Below are positions 43,943 to 55,100 of a stretch of 64,000 nucleotides of DNA, piece by piece (the stretch's first letter is position 1; the number at the start of each line of letters is the position of its first letter). Origin of the DNA: Bacteroidaceae bacterium (GTDB lineage: Bacteria > Bacteroidota > Bacteroidia > Bacteroidales > Bacteroidaceae); NCBI GenBank assembly GCA_017451695.1, contig JAFTNW010000004.1:62001-126000 (forward strand), given 5' to 3'. Position numbers and translations under genes: made by a program. Below the pieces are notes generated by a model, which searched no databases, was not told where the DNA came from, and saw nothing but the letters and a program-made list of their open reading frames with translations.

Positions 43943-46570
43943 TCACTCGCTCAACTGCTTTATAACCTTTACCAACTGCTCGCCAAGCCCTATCGAATAA
44001 CCCTGCGACATAAACACCACACGATTGAATGTGTCGGCCACCAATATTATGGGGCGGGCAGGATTATCCAATTTCATATTTGCAACAATCTCGTTGTAAA
44101 CAGCATCCTCTATATCCGTACCCCATACAATGGTTGATGGCAAAGACGGGAAATCATTTACAAAACGCGACGCCTCGCTTTCGTTGCGGAACAGCAGCAC
44201 CATCTTCTGCCCCCACTCCTCGAAATCGGCGGCATAGGGCATTACATCGCGCAGAAAATGGTTGGTAGGCTCGCTGTTTGGAGCAATAAGGGCTATAACA
44301 TAGTATCCGCGCCCCGTTGCCGAAAGGATAGAGCGATTGCGGCCTTCGGCATCGCAAAAGAGATTCTCGCTGTTAAAACCGCCTATCACCTGCAAACGCT
44401 CACTGCTTTCGCGCTGAACATAGGCAATATTCTCTTGCTCACTCTCTTTTATGGTAAAGAAATCCAGATGAGCAAGCACACCGCCATCGGCCATTCTTGT
44501 TCCGGTAACCATCAAATAATCGCCCGCATCCATAGGCATGCCTTTTTGCAGAGTGGAGCTGTATGTGGCACTCTCGGGATAGTTTTGCAACTGCAAACGC
44601 CCATCCACGATTTTAGATATTGAAAAATGGGAATAATATTTTGGATTGTCTATAAATGAGGTTGGGACAAAGGTAGCCGTGAGAATACCCCGTGGGGTTT
44701 CTTTCACATTCTCAACTTCAAAATACACATCAACCCAATCACCACCTTGCGCAAGCCACTGCGTTTTACCGGTAACTACATCTATTCGGGCAGGGATTCC
44801 CATGCTGCGCGCACCAGCCACAAAGAATATGTTACGGGAATGTTCGTCGCACACACGCATATCCCACACCCCTTGCGGCGACATACACAACTGCTGGGGA
44901 TTCCACTGCCGGTCTATTGAAATATTCTTGCGGCACCACTCGGCCCACTTTTGCGGGTTAGCGGCAAAAGCATCCCTCTCTGCAACCGTAAACCACTTTT
45001 TGAAAAGCGATTTATAGGGAGTAAGTTTCTCGTTGCTCACACGCGGATTAAGCACATATTCATTAAAGACCGCCCCACTCCATGCCGAGGAAGTGTTGAT
45101 AAAGTGGTCGTTCAATACCGCGCCCTCAACATCGCGCAAATCCTTGTCCGAGACCGCCAAAAGCAACTGTTGCGCAACAGGAAGTTTATCCCTTTCAACC
45201 CCTTGCAAGAACCCCTTTATTACCGCATGATTTCCGCGCGATTTCTTGAACAGGTCGCAAGCAACAGCCTCATCGGCACCTATCGAACGGGCGAAATCAG
45301 CGGCCGCGGCAGGGGTTATGAACGTTGCCACATAGGCATTGCGGAGCGAGTCCTCGCGGGCAAAACGGCGGTTGTTCTCCTGCGTTTGTTCCGCAGTAAC
45401 AGGCGGTAATGTGTTGCGCTCTTTGGGTGGTGTGATATTCATATCAAGCGAGACTGTGTAACCGCTGCACTTATCAAGCACCACAACGGCGGTATCGCCA
45501 CTCCCTGCAAAACATTGCGAATAGCCATACATACCATTCTTTGCCGCCCACACAAGCAGAGAGCCCTTGCCTGTGGAAAGTGTTGCATAGCCAGCGGTAT
45601 CGCTCATGCGGGTGGCAGCCGTAAAGAACTCTGCATAATTATATATCTTATACTCAACCGATGTAGAGACAGGCTTGCCATCCTTGTCAAGCACACGCAC
45701 GGTAACAGGCGCAACGGGAGCGTAATTTGCAGTAACATTTATCTCGGTATAGCAAGGTGTGCGCCCCACCACCTCCTCGGGACCATCGTAGTTTCCAAAA
45801 GCCTTGGTGTGCATGAGCATACCGCGAGAGGCGGGAGCATTGAACCAGGCAAGGTCGAGAACAGGTTCGGGCTCGCAAGCCCCCAAAAAGTGCCATTCGC
45901 CATCCACCCAGGCCTCTACCCATGCATGGTTATCATCGGTGTGCGCCCAACGCGGGGTATATACCTGCCTTGCCGGAATACCCACCGAACGCAAGGCGGC
46001 CACCGTGAAGGTTGATTCTTCACCACATCGGCCGTATGCGGTACGCACTGTTGCCAACGGTGAGCTTGTACGAATATCGCTGGGAGTATATGTTACCTTT
46101 TCGTGGCACCAATGGTTCACTTCGAGCACGGCATCGCGCATTGAGAGCGTTGCCACCCTATCCCTCAATTCTTTGTAAAAAACCACACGGCTGGTATCCA
46201 TATCCTCGTTATTCACCCTCGCAGGCAACACAAAATGCAGAAATTCCCTCACAGGCACCTGCGGGCCCCACGGCATCTCGGCGCGGGCTTTCAGTGCATA
46301 ATCCACATTCTGCAGATGGAATTGTGCCGAATAATCGGCAATGTCGGGCAGCGGCATATAGGCATAGAGAAACTGCATAGCTTGCAAACGCGCCCCCGTG
46401 AGTTCCTCATCGAACACGGCAAAATAGCGTTCGTTACCTATGGCAGCCTTGCGCCTCTCAAAATCTTGGGCAATTTTGCCCTTTTCATCGAAGTTTTCGC
46501 ACACGTTTGAACCGCAAGACGAGAGTAATGCCACAACAGCAAAAGCCAGAATACAGAGAATGTTTTTCAT
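43943..46570 (-). CDS. Transglutaminase-like lipoprotein with a second degenerate core
   Basis: 875 aa from the ATG at 46568-46570 (an ATG at 46571-46573 adds one residue); the frame open to 46876 reads through the promoter region. Lipobox LLSSC (C19). The papain-like transglutaminase core has C182 in YGRCGEESTF, GIPARQVYTPRW, and H215 in NHAWVEAWVDGEWHFLGACEPEP with E233 at the third position. A later segment (starting near GVWDMRVCDEHSRN and reaching SMGIPARIDVVTG) resembles a second copy without the His. The C-terminal part may be a thioredoxin-like fold. Probably periplasmic or surface protease-like. Confidence 0.85.
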   Translation of the reverse strand: MKNILCILAFAVVALLSSCGSNVCENFDEKGKIAQDFERRKAAIGNERYFAVFDEELTGARLQAMQFLYAYMPLPDIADYSAQFHLQNVDYALKARAEMPWGPQVPVREFLHFVLPARVNNEDMDTSRVVFYKELRDRVATLSMRDAVLEVNHWCHEKVTYTPSDIRTSSPLATVRTAYGRCGEESTFTVAALRSVGIPARQVYTPRWAHTDDNHAWVEAWVDGEWHFLGACEPEPVLDLAWFNAPASRGMLMHTKAFGNYDGPEEVVGRTPCYTEINVTANYAPVAPVTVRVLDKDGKPVSTSVEYKIYNYAEFFTAATRMSDTAGYATLSTGKGSLLVWAAKNGMYGYSQCFAGSGDTAVVVLDKCSGYTVSLDMNITPPKERNTLPPVTAEQTQENNRRFAREDSLRNAYVATFITPAAAADFARSIGADEAVACDLFKKSRGNHAVIKGFLQGVERDKLPVAQQLLLAVSDKDLRDVEGAVLNDHFINTSSAWSGAVFNEYVLNPRVSNEKLTPYKSLFKKWFTVAERDAFAANPQKWAEWCRKNISIDRQWNPQQLCMSPQGVWDMRVCDEHSRNIFFVAGARSMGIPARIDVVTGKTQWLAQGGDWVDVYFEVENVKETPRGILTATFVPTSFIDNPKYYSHFSISKIVDGRLQLQNYPESATYSSTLQKGMPMDAGDYLMVTGTRMADGGVLAHLDFFTIKESEQENIAYVQRESSERLQVIGGFNSENLFCDAEGRNRSILSATGRGYYVIALIAPNSEPTNHFLRDVMPYAADFEEWGQKMVLLFRNESEASRFVNDFPSLPSTIVWGTDIEDAVYNEIVANMKLDNPARPIILVADTFNRVVFMSQGYSIGLGEQLVKVIKQLSE

Positions 46571-46690
46571 CATAATGAAGATTTTATTTTTACGCAAACC
46601 ATGGTTAATTGCTAATTCGTGGCAATATAAACAAAAAAACAATAACAAGCACCATTTCATGGGCAACATAAATGGTTTTGGTTCATTTTT

Positions 46691-46706
46691 ATTGCGCGCG
46701 CGCAAT
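46691..46706. repeat. 16-bp perfect GC-alternating palindrome
   Basis: ATTGCGCGCGCGCAAT is a perfect palindrome of alternating purine-pyrimidine GC steps, about 19 bases upstream of the -7 box at 46725-46732. It could be an operator or occupy the -33 region; no family is known. Confidence 0.6.
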
Positions 46707-46724
46707 ATTTTCAAATAGAATTTG

Positions 46725-46732
46725 TATATTCG
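46725..46732 (+). promoter_or_regulatory. Putative -7 box for the ABC exporter
   Basis: TATATTCG (7 of 8), 18 bases before the ATG at 46751. Confidence 0.5.
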
Positions 46733-46750
46733 CAGAATATATAGAGCAAA

Positions 46751-48421
46751 ATGAAAAACATCACAAACAACATACCTTTGAAGCAACTGCTTGGATGGCT
46801 TTGGAAAAACTCCAAAGGAGCACGCGGCCAAGCCACGCTCAACACCATCATAGGCCTGCTCGATGTCGCTTGCCAACTACTTTGGGTGCTTGCCTGCAAA
46901 AGAGCCATCGATATTGCCACAGGCGAGTGCGAAGGCTCCATTGCCGTTACAGGGTGTGTCATTGGCACGCTCATGCTTGTTGAAATACTCTCACGCGCCA
47001 CCAGCCGCTGGATTCATGCAGTGATAGGCTCCGAGGTGCGTAACAAGATGCGTTTGAAGATTTTTTCGCGCCTGTTGCGTGGAGAGTGGCTGCACTTGCA
47101 AAAGCACCACACCGGCGACCTTATAAACCGTTTAGAGGGGGATGTAAACAACATTACCGCACTTATTACAGAAACCATCCCTGCTGTCATCGTGGTATCG
47201 GTACAGTTGCTGGCATCGTTCATATTGCTCTTCTCCATGAGCCACATGCTTGCCGTATCAGTCCTTGTTGCATTGCCCCTGGCCATGTTTGCCAGCCGTT
47301 TCTATATCAAGAAAATGCGTAAGCTCAACCGCGATGTACGCGACAGCGACAGCCGCATACAGGCTGTGTTGCAAGAGAGCCTGCAACACAAAGCCCTTAT
47401 AAAAGCCTTGGAGCAGAACGAGAGTACCGAGCAACAGCTCACCAACCTGCAAGAGCAGTTGCAAGGACAGGTACGCAACCGCACCAAATTCTCGCTCGGT
47501 GCATACAGTCTCACGCAATTAGGATTTGCGTCGGGCTACCTCATAGCTTTTATTTGGGGCGTACAAGGGCTTGCGACGGGCGCGGTAAGTTTTGGCACAC
47601 TATCGGCATATCTGCAACTTGTGGGGCTCATACAACGCCCCACCATGGACATGAGCAGATTCATACCAAGCATCGTGCTCTCATTCACTGCAACAGAGCG
47701 ACTCTGCGAGCTTGAAGATATTCCCGAAGAGAAACAGGGCGAATCGGTGATGTTGCAAGGCACGGCGGGCGTGCGATTCAAGGATGTCAGTTTCAGATAC
47801 GAAAAGGACAGCCGCATGATTCTCAACAACTTCAATTACGATTTTGCCCCAAACAGCAGCACCGCCATCATTGGCGAAACAGGTGCAGGCAAAACCACGC
47901 TCATACGCCTGCTGGTGGCACTCATAACACCACAAGAGGGCAAGGTTGAGATTTACAACGAGAACGAAAAACACTGTTCATCGACCACCACCCGCTGTAA
48001 TTTCGTGTATATACCGCAAGGCAACAGCCTCATAAGCGGCACCATAAGGGACAATCTGCTCATGGGTAACCCCAACGCCACCGAAGAGGAGATAATGCGC
48101 GCACTGCACATAGCATGCGCCGATTACGTTATGGAACTGCCGCAGGGAATAGACACCGAACTTGCCGAACAGGGAGGCGGATTGAGCGAGGGACAGGCAC
48201 AACGAATAGCCGTTGCACGTTCCATTCTGCGCCCTGGCAGCATTCTTATTCTTGACGAGGTTACATCGGCACTTGACGAGGAGACAGAACAGGAGATGCT
48301 GCACCGCCTCACAAACAGCCAAATAGGCAAGACACTGATATTTGTTACCCATCGCCCGGCAATCATGCAATATTGCGACAAGGTGCTGCGCATAGAAAAA
48401 CCACAAAAAAAGATATGTTAA
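46751..48421 (+). CDS. ABC exporter (fused permease-ATPase)
   Basis: 556 aa half-transporter that forms a dimer. The permease (about 25-310) has six membrane helices. The ATPase has Walker A IIGETGAGKTT, Q-loop in YIPQGNS, signature LSEGQAQRIAVARS (LSEGQ, where LSGGQ is usual), Walker B ILILDEVTSALDEE and H-loop VTHRP. It would pump lipids, peptides or drugs outward. Substrate unknown. ruvA lies 64 bases downstream. Confidence 0.9.
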   Translation: MKNITNNIPLKQLLGWLWKNSKGARGQATLNTIIGLLDVACQLLWVLACKRAIDIATGECEGSIAVTGCVIGTLMLVEILSRATSRWIHAVIGSEVRNKMRLKIFSRLLRGEWLHLQKHHTGDLINRLEGDVNNITALITETIPAVIVVSVQLLASFILLFSMSHMLAVSVLVALPLAMFASRFYIKKMRKLNRDVRDSDSRIQAVLQESLQHKALIKALEQNESTEQQLTNLQEQLQGQVRNRTKFSLGAYSLTQLGFASGYLIAFIWGVQGLATGAVSFGTLSAYLQLVGLIQRPTMDMSRFIPSIVLSFTATERLCELEDIPEEKQGESVMLQGTAGVRFKDVSFRYEKDSRMILNNFNYDFAPNSSTAIIGETGAGKTTLIRLLVALITPQEGKVEIYNENEKHCSSTTTRCNFVYIPQGNSLISGTIRDNLLMGNPNATEEEIMRALHIACADYVMELPQGIDTELAEQGGGLSEGQAQRIAVARSILRPGSILILDEVTSALDEETEQEMLHRLTNSQIGKTLIFVTHRPAIMQYCDKVLRIEKPQKKIC

Positions 48422-48485
48422 CCACACACGTGGCACACAATAAAGCGAGGAAAAACACGTTAAATGATAGATAAAAAAATATAAG

Positions 48486-49079
48486 ATGATAGAATATCTC
48501 AGAGGGGAAATAGCCGAACTCACACCGGCAACAGCCATTATAGAATGCGCAGGAGTGGGCTACGAAACAAGCATAACACTGAACACATATAGTGCACTGC
48601 AAGGAAAAAAGGATACCAAGCTATTCATTTACGAGGTGATACGCGAGGATACCCACCAGCTGTTTGGTTTCAGCAACAAGCAAGAACGCGCATTGTTCCT
48701 GTTGCTCATATCCGTTTCGGGCATTGGCGGCAATACAGCACGCACAATCTTGTCGGCATTCACTATCGCAGAGCTTTGCGAGGCAATAGCATGCGGCAAC
48801 GAAAAAGCCATAAAGAGCGTAAAAGGCATAGGCCTTAAAACCGCACAGCGCATAATAGTGGATTTGAAGGACAAGATAAAGGAGATTGGGGGAGATACCA
48901 TAGCAACAGCACAAACAAGCGCAAAGATTGACAACGATGTGGCAGACGGTGCGGTAGCAGCACTTGTGATGCTTGGATTCCCCGGCGGTGCAGCCTCAAA
49001 GGTTGTTCAGAATATAGCCAAAAACAACCCCACGGCAACAATAGAACAAGTTATAAAGCTGGCATTGAAGGAATTGTAA
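48486..49079 (+). CDS. ruvA: Holliday junction branch migration protein RuvA
   Basis: 197 aa. N-terminal OB-fold ([28 protein letters not shown]) and two helix-hairpin-helix motifs: [11 protein letters not shown] and [12 protein letters not shown]. The flexible C-terminal domain III (AALVMLGF) contacts RuvB. It targets RuvB to Holliday junctions in recombination. The ruvA-sprA order recurs in Bacteroidetes genomes. sprA follows after 26 bases. Confidence 0.96.
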   Translation: MIEYLRGEIAELTPATAIIECAGVGYETSITLNTYSALQGKKDTKLFIYEVIREDTHQLFGFSNKQERALFLLLISVSGIGGNTARTILSAFTIAELCEAIACGNEKAIKSVKGIGLKTAQRIIVDLKDKIKEIGGDTIATAQTSAKIDNDVADGAVAALVMLGFPGGAASKVVQNIAKNNPTATIEQVIKLALKEL

Positions 49080-49105
49080 AGAGAGGTTCAAGAAAAAGGG
49101 GGGAT

Positions 49106-52100
49106 ATGAAATTACGCGTGTTATTTATATTGTTATTATTCGGCACAGCCATCGCCATGGTTGCGCAGAACTATAATGCACAAACGGCACGCAACCAACG
49201 AATGCAGCGAAGAACAGAGCAGCGCAAGGCCGAACAGGCAAGAAAAGACAGCCTCAAACTCATATACCCCATTTCGCAAACCACCCCCGAAAGCATTGAG
49301 GATATAAAGCAGCGTCCCATGGACCTGCGCACCCCGGCCAATATACAACCCGACACAATATACAACGAGGAAGACGGCACATATTCGATTGGTTCGCGCC
49401 TGGGCGACGGCCGCCTGCTCTCAACCCCCATCCTGCTCACACGCGACGAGTACACAACTTGGCGCATGGGAAACTCCTTGCAGGAATATTTCCGCAAGAA
49501 GAACGACGAAGAGTGGGTAAAAGCAAAGGAGGGAGATAAATTCGACTTCACCGATATGCAATTCGACCTTGGGCCGGCCGAGAAAATCTTCGGCCCCGGT
49601 GGAGTGAGAATAAAGACACAGGGCAATGCCGAGATAAAATTCGGATACTCGATACAGGAGGTGGATAACCCCTCGCTGAGCGAGCGCAACCGCAAGACAA
49701 ACAGTTTTGATTTTGACGAGAAGATAAACCTCAACGTAAAAGGTAGCGTGGGCGACAAGATGAATATGGACTTCAACTACAACACCGAAGCCACATTCAG
49801 CTACGATGCCAAGAAAATAAATCTGAAATACGAAGGAAAAGAGGACGAGGTGATAAAACTGCTCGAAGCCGGAAACGTAACCTTCCCCACAAACTCCAGC
49901 CTCATCAAAGGAGCATCATCGCTATTCGGTATAAGAGCCGATTTCCAATTCGGAAAACTCTCTTTGCAGACCGTAATCTCGCAAAAGACATCGAACAGCA
50001 CCGTCGTAAGTTCAAAGGGCGGAACACAGCTCACCACATACGAGATTGAGATTACAGACTACGACGAGAACAAGCACTTCTTCCTTGCACACTACTTCCG
50101 CGACAATTACGACCGCTCCATGGCACAGTTGCCCACGGTGGTATCGGGAGTGAACATCAACCGCATAGAGGTATGGGTTACAAACAAAAGCGGCGACTAT
50201 AACAACCCGCGCAACATTGTGGCATTCACCGACCTTGCCGAACAAAAGCACATAAGCAACGACCGCTGGACAAGCATGGAGATTACCACCGCAGCCATTC
50301 CCACCAACAGCGCAAACAACCTCTTCAGCGAGGTAAACAGCACATATTCCGGCATACGCGACATTGACCAGGTAAACACTCTGCTCAATGGCAACGACAA
50401 TATTCATGGCGGGCGCGACTATGAGAAACTATCAAGTGCAAGATTGCTATCCTCATCGGAATATACCCTGAACAGGCAGCTCGGATTCATATCGTTGAAA
50501 ACCGCGCTACGTGCCGACGAGGTTCTTGCCGTTGCATACGAATACACCTATGGCGGGCAGACATATCAGGTGGGCGAATTCTCCACCGATGTCAAGGACT
50601 CTAAAAGTGCCATTTTCGTAAAGCTCATCAAGCCCAATGCAAGCTCCCCCGTAAACGCCTGCTGGGATCTTATGATGAAAAACGTCTATTCACTTGGTAC
50701 ACGCAACATAAAAAGCAACGATTTCAAGCTCGATGTTTACTATGCAAGCGACAGCTTAGGTACCAATATCACATACCTGCCCGAGGAGGCTTTGAAAAGC
50801 AAAACCATATTGCAGTTGCTCAACCTCGACAGGCTCGACAGCAACAACACCAAGGAGGCACCCAACGGAATCTTCGATTTCATAGAGGGATATACGGTTG
50901 ACGCATCGTCGGGGCGCATATTCTTCCCCTCGGTAGAGCCCTTTGGCAACTACTTGAAGAAGAAGATTGGCAACGATGTGCTGGCCGAAAAGTACATTTT
51001 CCAGGAACTGTACGACTCTACCAAAACCGTGGCCAAGCAGATTGCCGAGAAGGATAAATTCTATCTCATTGGTGAATACACGGGCTCGGCAGCCAATGTA
51101 ATAAACACCGGCGCCACCAACATTCCAAGAGGGTCGGTTGTGGTAACAGCCGGTGGCGTTACACTTACCGAGAACAGCGACTATCAGGTGGATTATGCAT
51201 CGGGTATAGTTACCATCCTTAACCAGAGCATCATTGATGCCGGCACCAACGTACAGGTATCGTTGGAGAGCAATACCCTCTTCAACATGCAGCGCAAAAC
51301 CGTGCTCGGACTCAATTGGAAATACGATTTTTCGGACGAGCTGAACTTTGGCGGTACATTTATGTCGCTCACCGAAAAACCACTCACTTCAAAAGTGGAT
51401 ATGGGCTCCGAACCTCTTAACAACAGAATATGGGGCTTCAACCTATCATGGAAGAAACAGAGCCAATGGCTCACCAACATGCTCGACCGCCTGCCGCTCA
51501 TCAGCTGTACTGCACCATCGAGCATAAATTTCACAGCCGAGTTTGCAAAACTAGATGCAGGCACATCGAGCGATGTTCAGAGCGAAGCATCGTATATCGA
51601 CGACTTTGAAAGCACCGAAAACGGCATTGACATAAAGCAAGCCTCGTCGTGGATGCTCTCATCGTTGCCCACAGGAATGCAATACAGCGGGCTCACAAAC
51701 AACATTCTCACAGGATTTGACCGTGCGCTGATAAGCTGGTACACCATAGACCCGCTTTTCACACGCCGCAGTTCCTCGCTCACCCCTGCACATATAAAGA
51801 GCGACCTCGACCAGCTCTCAAACCACTATGTGCGCGAGGTTTATGAACGCGAACTGTACCCCAACAAGGAATCAACATACGGCGAGAGCTCTACCCTCTC
51901 CATCCTCAACGTAACATTCTACCCCGACGAAAGAGGTCCGTATAACCTCGACCCCGACCTTGACATAAACGGAAAACTTAATAATCCCGAACAGCGTTGG
52001 GGCGGTATCACACGCCAGCTATCAACAACCGATTTCGAGGGTGCAAATATCCAATATATCGAATTCTGGTTGCTCGACCCTTTCATCTACGAGCAGGCCG

Positions 52101-55100
52101 ATATGGGTGGAGACCTCTACTTCAACCTTGGAGAGGTTTCGGAGGATGTATTGAAGGATGGAAAGAAATTTTTTGAGAACGGACTCCCCGCAACCAGCAA
52201 CAGCTACGGGTACGAGGAGACCGTGTGGGGCCGTGTGCCCACCATAAACAGCCTTGTGTATGCATTTGACAACAGTTCGGACAGCCGCTCACAGCAAGAT
52301 GTGGGACTTGACGGACTCGATGACATAGCCGAGGGCATGTTCCCCACATACCAGAATTATCTCAACGCCATAAAAGGCCGAGTGCGTGCCGAGGTTTATG
52401 ACAGCATCGCAGCCGACCCCGCCGGCGACAACTACCACTATTTCAGAGGAGCCGACTACGATGCAGTCCAAAAAAGCATCTTGGAGCGATATAAATACTA
52501 TAACAACACCCAAGGGAACTCACCCACATCGGGTGGCGAGAGTTACAGCAGTGCAGCCAAAAGCACCCCCGACGTGGAGGACAACAACCAGGACTTCACA
52601 ATGGACGAATATGAGAACTTCTTCCAATACCACATATCGTTGCGCCCCGAGAACATGCAGGTGGGCAGCAACTACATAACCGACAAACGCACTGTAACAT
52701 CCAAACTGCGCAACGGAAATACCGAAAGTGTCGATTGGTACAAGTTCCGCATACCTGTGGATGATTATGAAAAGGCGGTGGGCAAGATACGCGATTTCAC
52801 ATCAATCCGTTTCCTACGCATGTATATGACTTCATTCCGCAAGCCTGTAACACTGCGTTTTGCCACCATGGAGCTCATTCGTGGCGATTGGCGTCCATAC
52901 CAGCAGCCCATAGCATCGAAAAACAACACCACACCCACTATTTCGGGCGATTTCACAATGTCGGCAATAAACATAGAGGAGCATGGCGACAGAAAGCCTG
53001 TAAACTATGTTCTCCCGCCGGGAATAAGCCGCATAATAGACCCCAGCCAGCCGCAATTGAGACAGGACAACGAGCAGGCACTCGCATTGCAGGTAAACAA
53101 CCTTGGCAGTAAGGAGTCGCGTGCCGTTTACAAGAAGAGCAATCTCGACATACGCCAATACGAGCGCATACAGCTATACATACACGCCGAAGCACCCGAA
53201 ATAGATGTAACGCAGCTCGGCAACAACGACTTATCGGTATTCATACGCTTGGGCTCCGACTACAAGAGCAACTATTATGAGTACGAAGTGCCCCTCTACA
53301 TAACCCCGCACGGCTCATACGACAGCAACAGCCAGAGCGCGGCAGCCATCGTATGGCCACTTGACAACATGATAGACATACCGCTGACAAAGCTCACCAA
53401 CATAAAAGTAAAACGCAACACCCTGCGCAACAGCCAAAGTGGCGGTGTGAACAACACTACCATATACAGCGAGTACGACAGTGAAAATCCCAAAAACAGG
53501 ATAAGCATTGTGGGTAGCCCCACCCTGGGACAAGTGAAGGTTATGATGATTGGTGTGCGCAACAACACAGCCTCGCCCAAGTCGGGTACAGTGTGGATTA
53601 ACGAAATGCGCTTGCTTGGTTTCAACAACAAGAGCGGTTGGGCCGCACAGGGCAACCTCAACGTAAAGCTATCAGACCTCGGTACCATCACCGCACAAGG
53701 CCGCATGGAGACTGCCGGATTCGGTGGTTTGGAGGACAAGCTGGCATCGCGCCGCACCGACGATTACTACCGCTACACCATAACCGGAACATTCGACCTC
53801 GGGCGATTCCTTCCCAAAGCGGCAAAGGTATCACTACCCACCTACTACTCTTTCACAGAGGAGGTATCATCGCCACTATACAGCCCCTTCGACACAGACC
53901 TTTTGCTCGATGATGTTCTCAATTCATACACCGGCACAAGCCGCGATTCATTGAAGAACATTGCCGAGGTACGCTCCGTCATTAGAAACTTCAGCATCAG
54001 CAATGCCAAGATAAATATTGCAAGCCCCATCCCCACACCGTTTGACCCCGCGAACCTCTCTTTCAGTTTCTCATACTCAAAGACCGAAAACAGCGGCAGC
54101 ACTATAAATTGGGAGAACAAGCTCAATTGGAAAGCATCTATTGCATACAATTACAACAGCCCCATTAAAACAATAAAACCGTTTGCAAACATAAAGAGCA
54201 AATCCAAATGGTGGAAGATACTGAAAGATTGGGGAATAAACCCGTTGCCACAGAGCATAGCCGCCAACACCGACATGATACGCAACTATCATGAGGTACA
54301 ACGCCGCGACCTCAACGCAATAAGTGGCGGGGAAGAGATACCGCTCACCTTCTCGCAACAGTTCTATTGGAACCGCAACCTCACAATGAAGTGGGACCCC
54401 ACCACTAACCTTAAAATGAATATAAGTACCGGCACAAATGCCGAGATTGAAGAGCCCTTCCTGCCGGTAAACAAGGACCGTTTCCCCAACGAATATGCAA
54501 TATGGAAAGACTCTGTCAAGCGCAGTATAAAGGATTTCGGCCGCCCATTGAGCTACCAACAGAGTTTCTCGGCATCATACAATCTACCCATTAACAAACT
54601 GCCAATATTTGAGTGGGTAAATGCCGATGCCAGCTACACAGCATCATACAATTGGGCACGAGGCAACAATGTGAGCGGTGTAAATCTTGGAAACAATATA
54701 GCAAACAAAAGAAACGTAACGTTGAAAGGCAACTTCAATATGGAAAAGCTATATAACCTTTTCCCATATTTGGAGGAGACCAACAAGCGTTTCGCAAGCA
54801 GCAAAAGCACCAAAAGCACAAAGGCCAAGAAACAAAAGACTAAGACCGTAAAAGCCAAGAAGGTAAAACCCTTTACAAAGGAGGTAACACTATCGCCCGA
54901 CAGCGGCACAGTGGTGGCGCACAACCTCGGCAGCAAGAAATTTGAGATTAATGCCCGCACAAAAGGCGGCAAGGCATACAAGGTGAAGTACAAGGTGATT
55001 GACGAGAACAAAATCCTGATAAAGACCAAGGACACCATTCCCGTAAAGCTCACCATCATCCCCAAGATGAAAGAGGATAATGACAGAAGCAAGTTCGCCA

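Noticed and set aside
46571..46876. N-terminal extension of the transglutaminase frame
   Set aside because: It crosses the ABC exporter promoter and start; the lipobox signal starts at the ATG near 46570.
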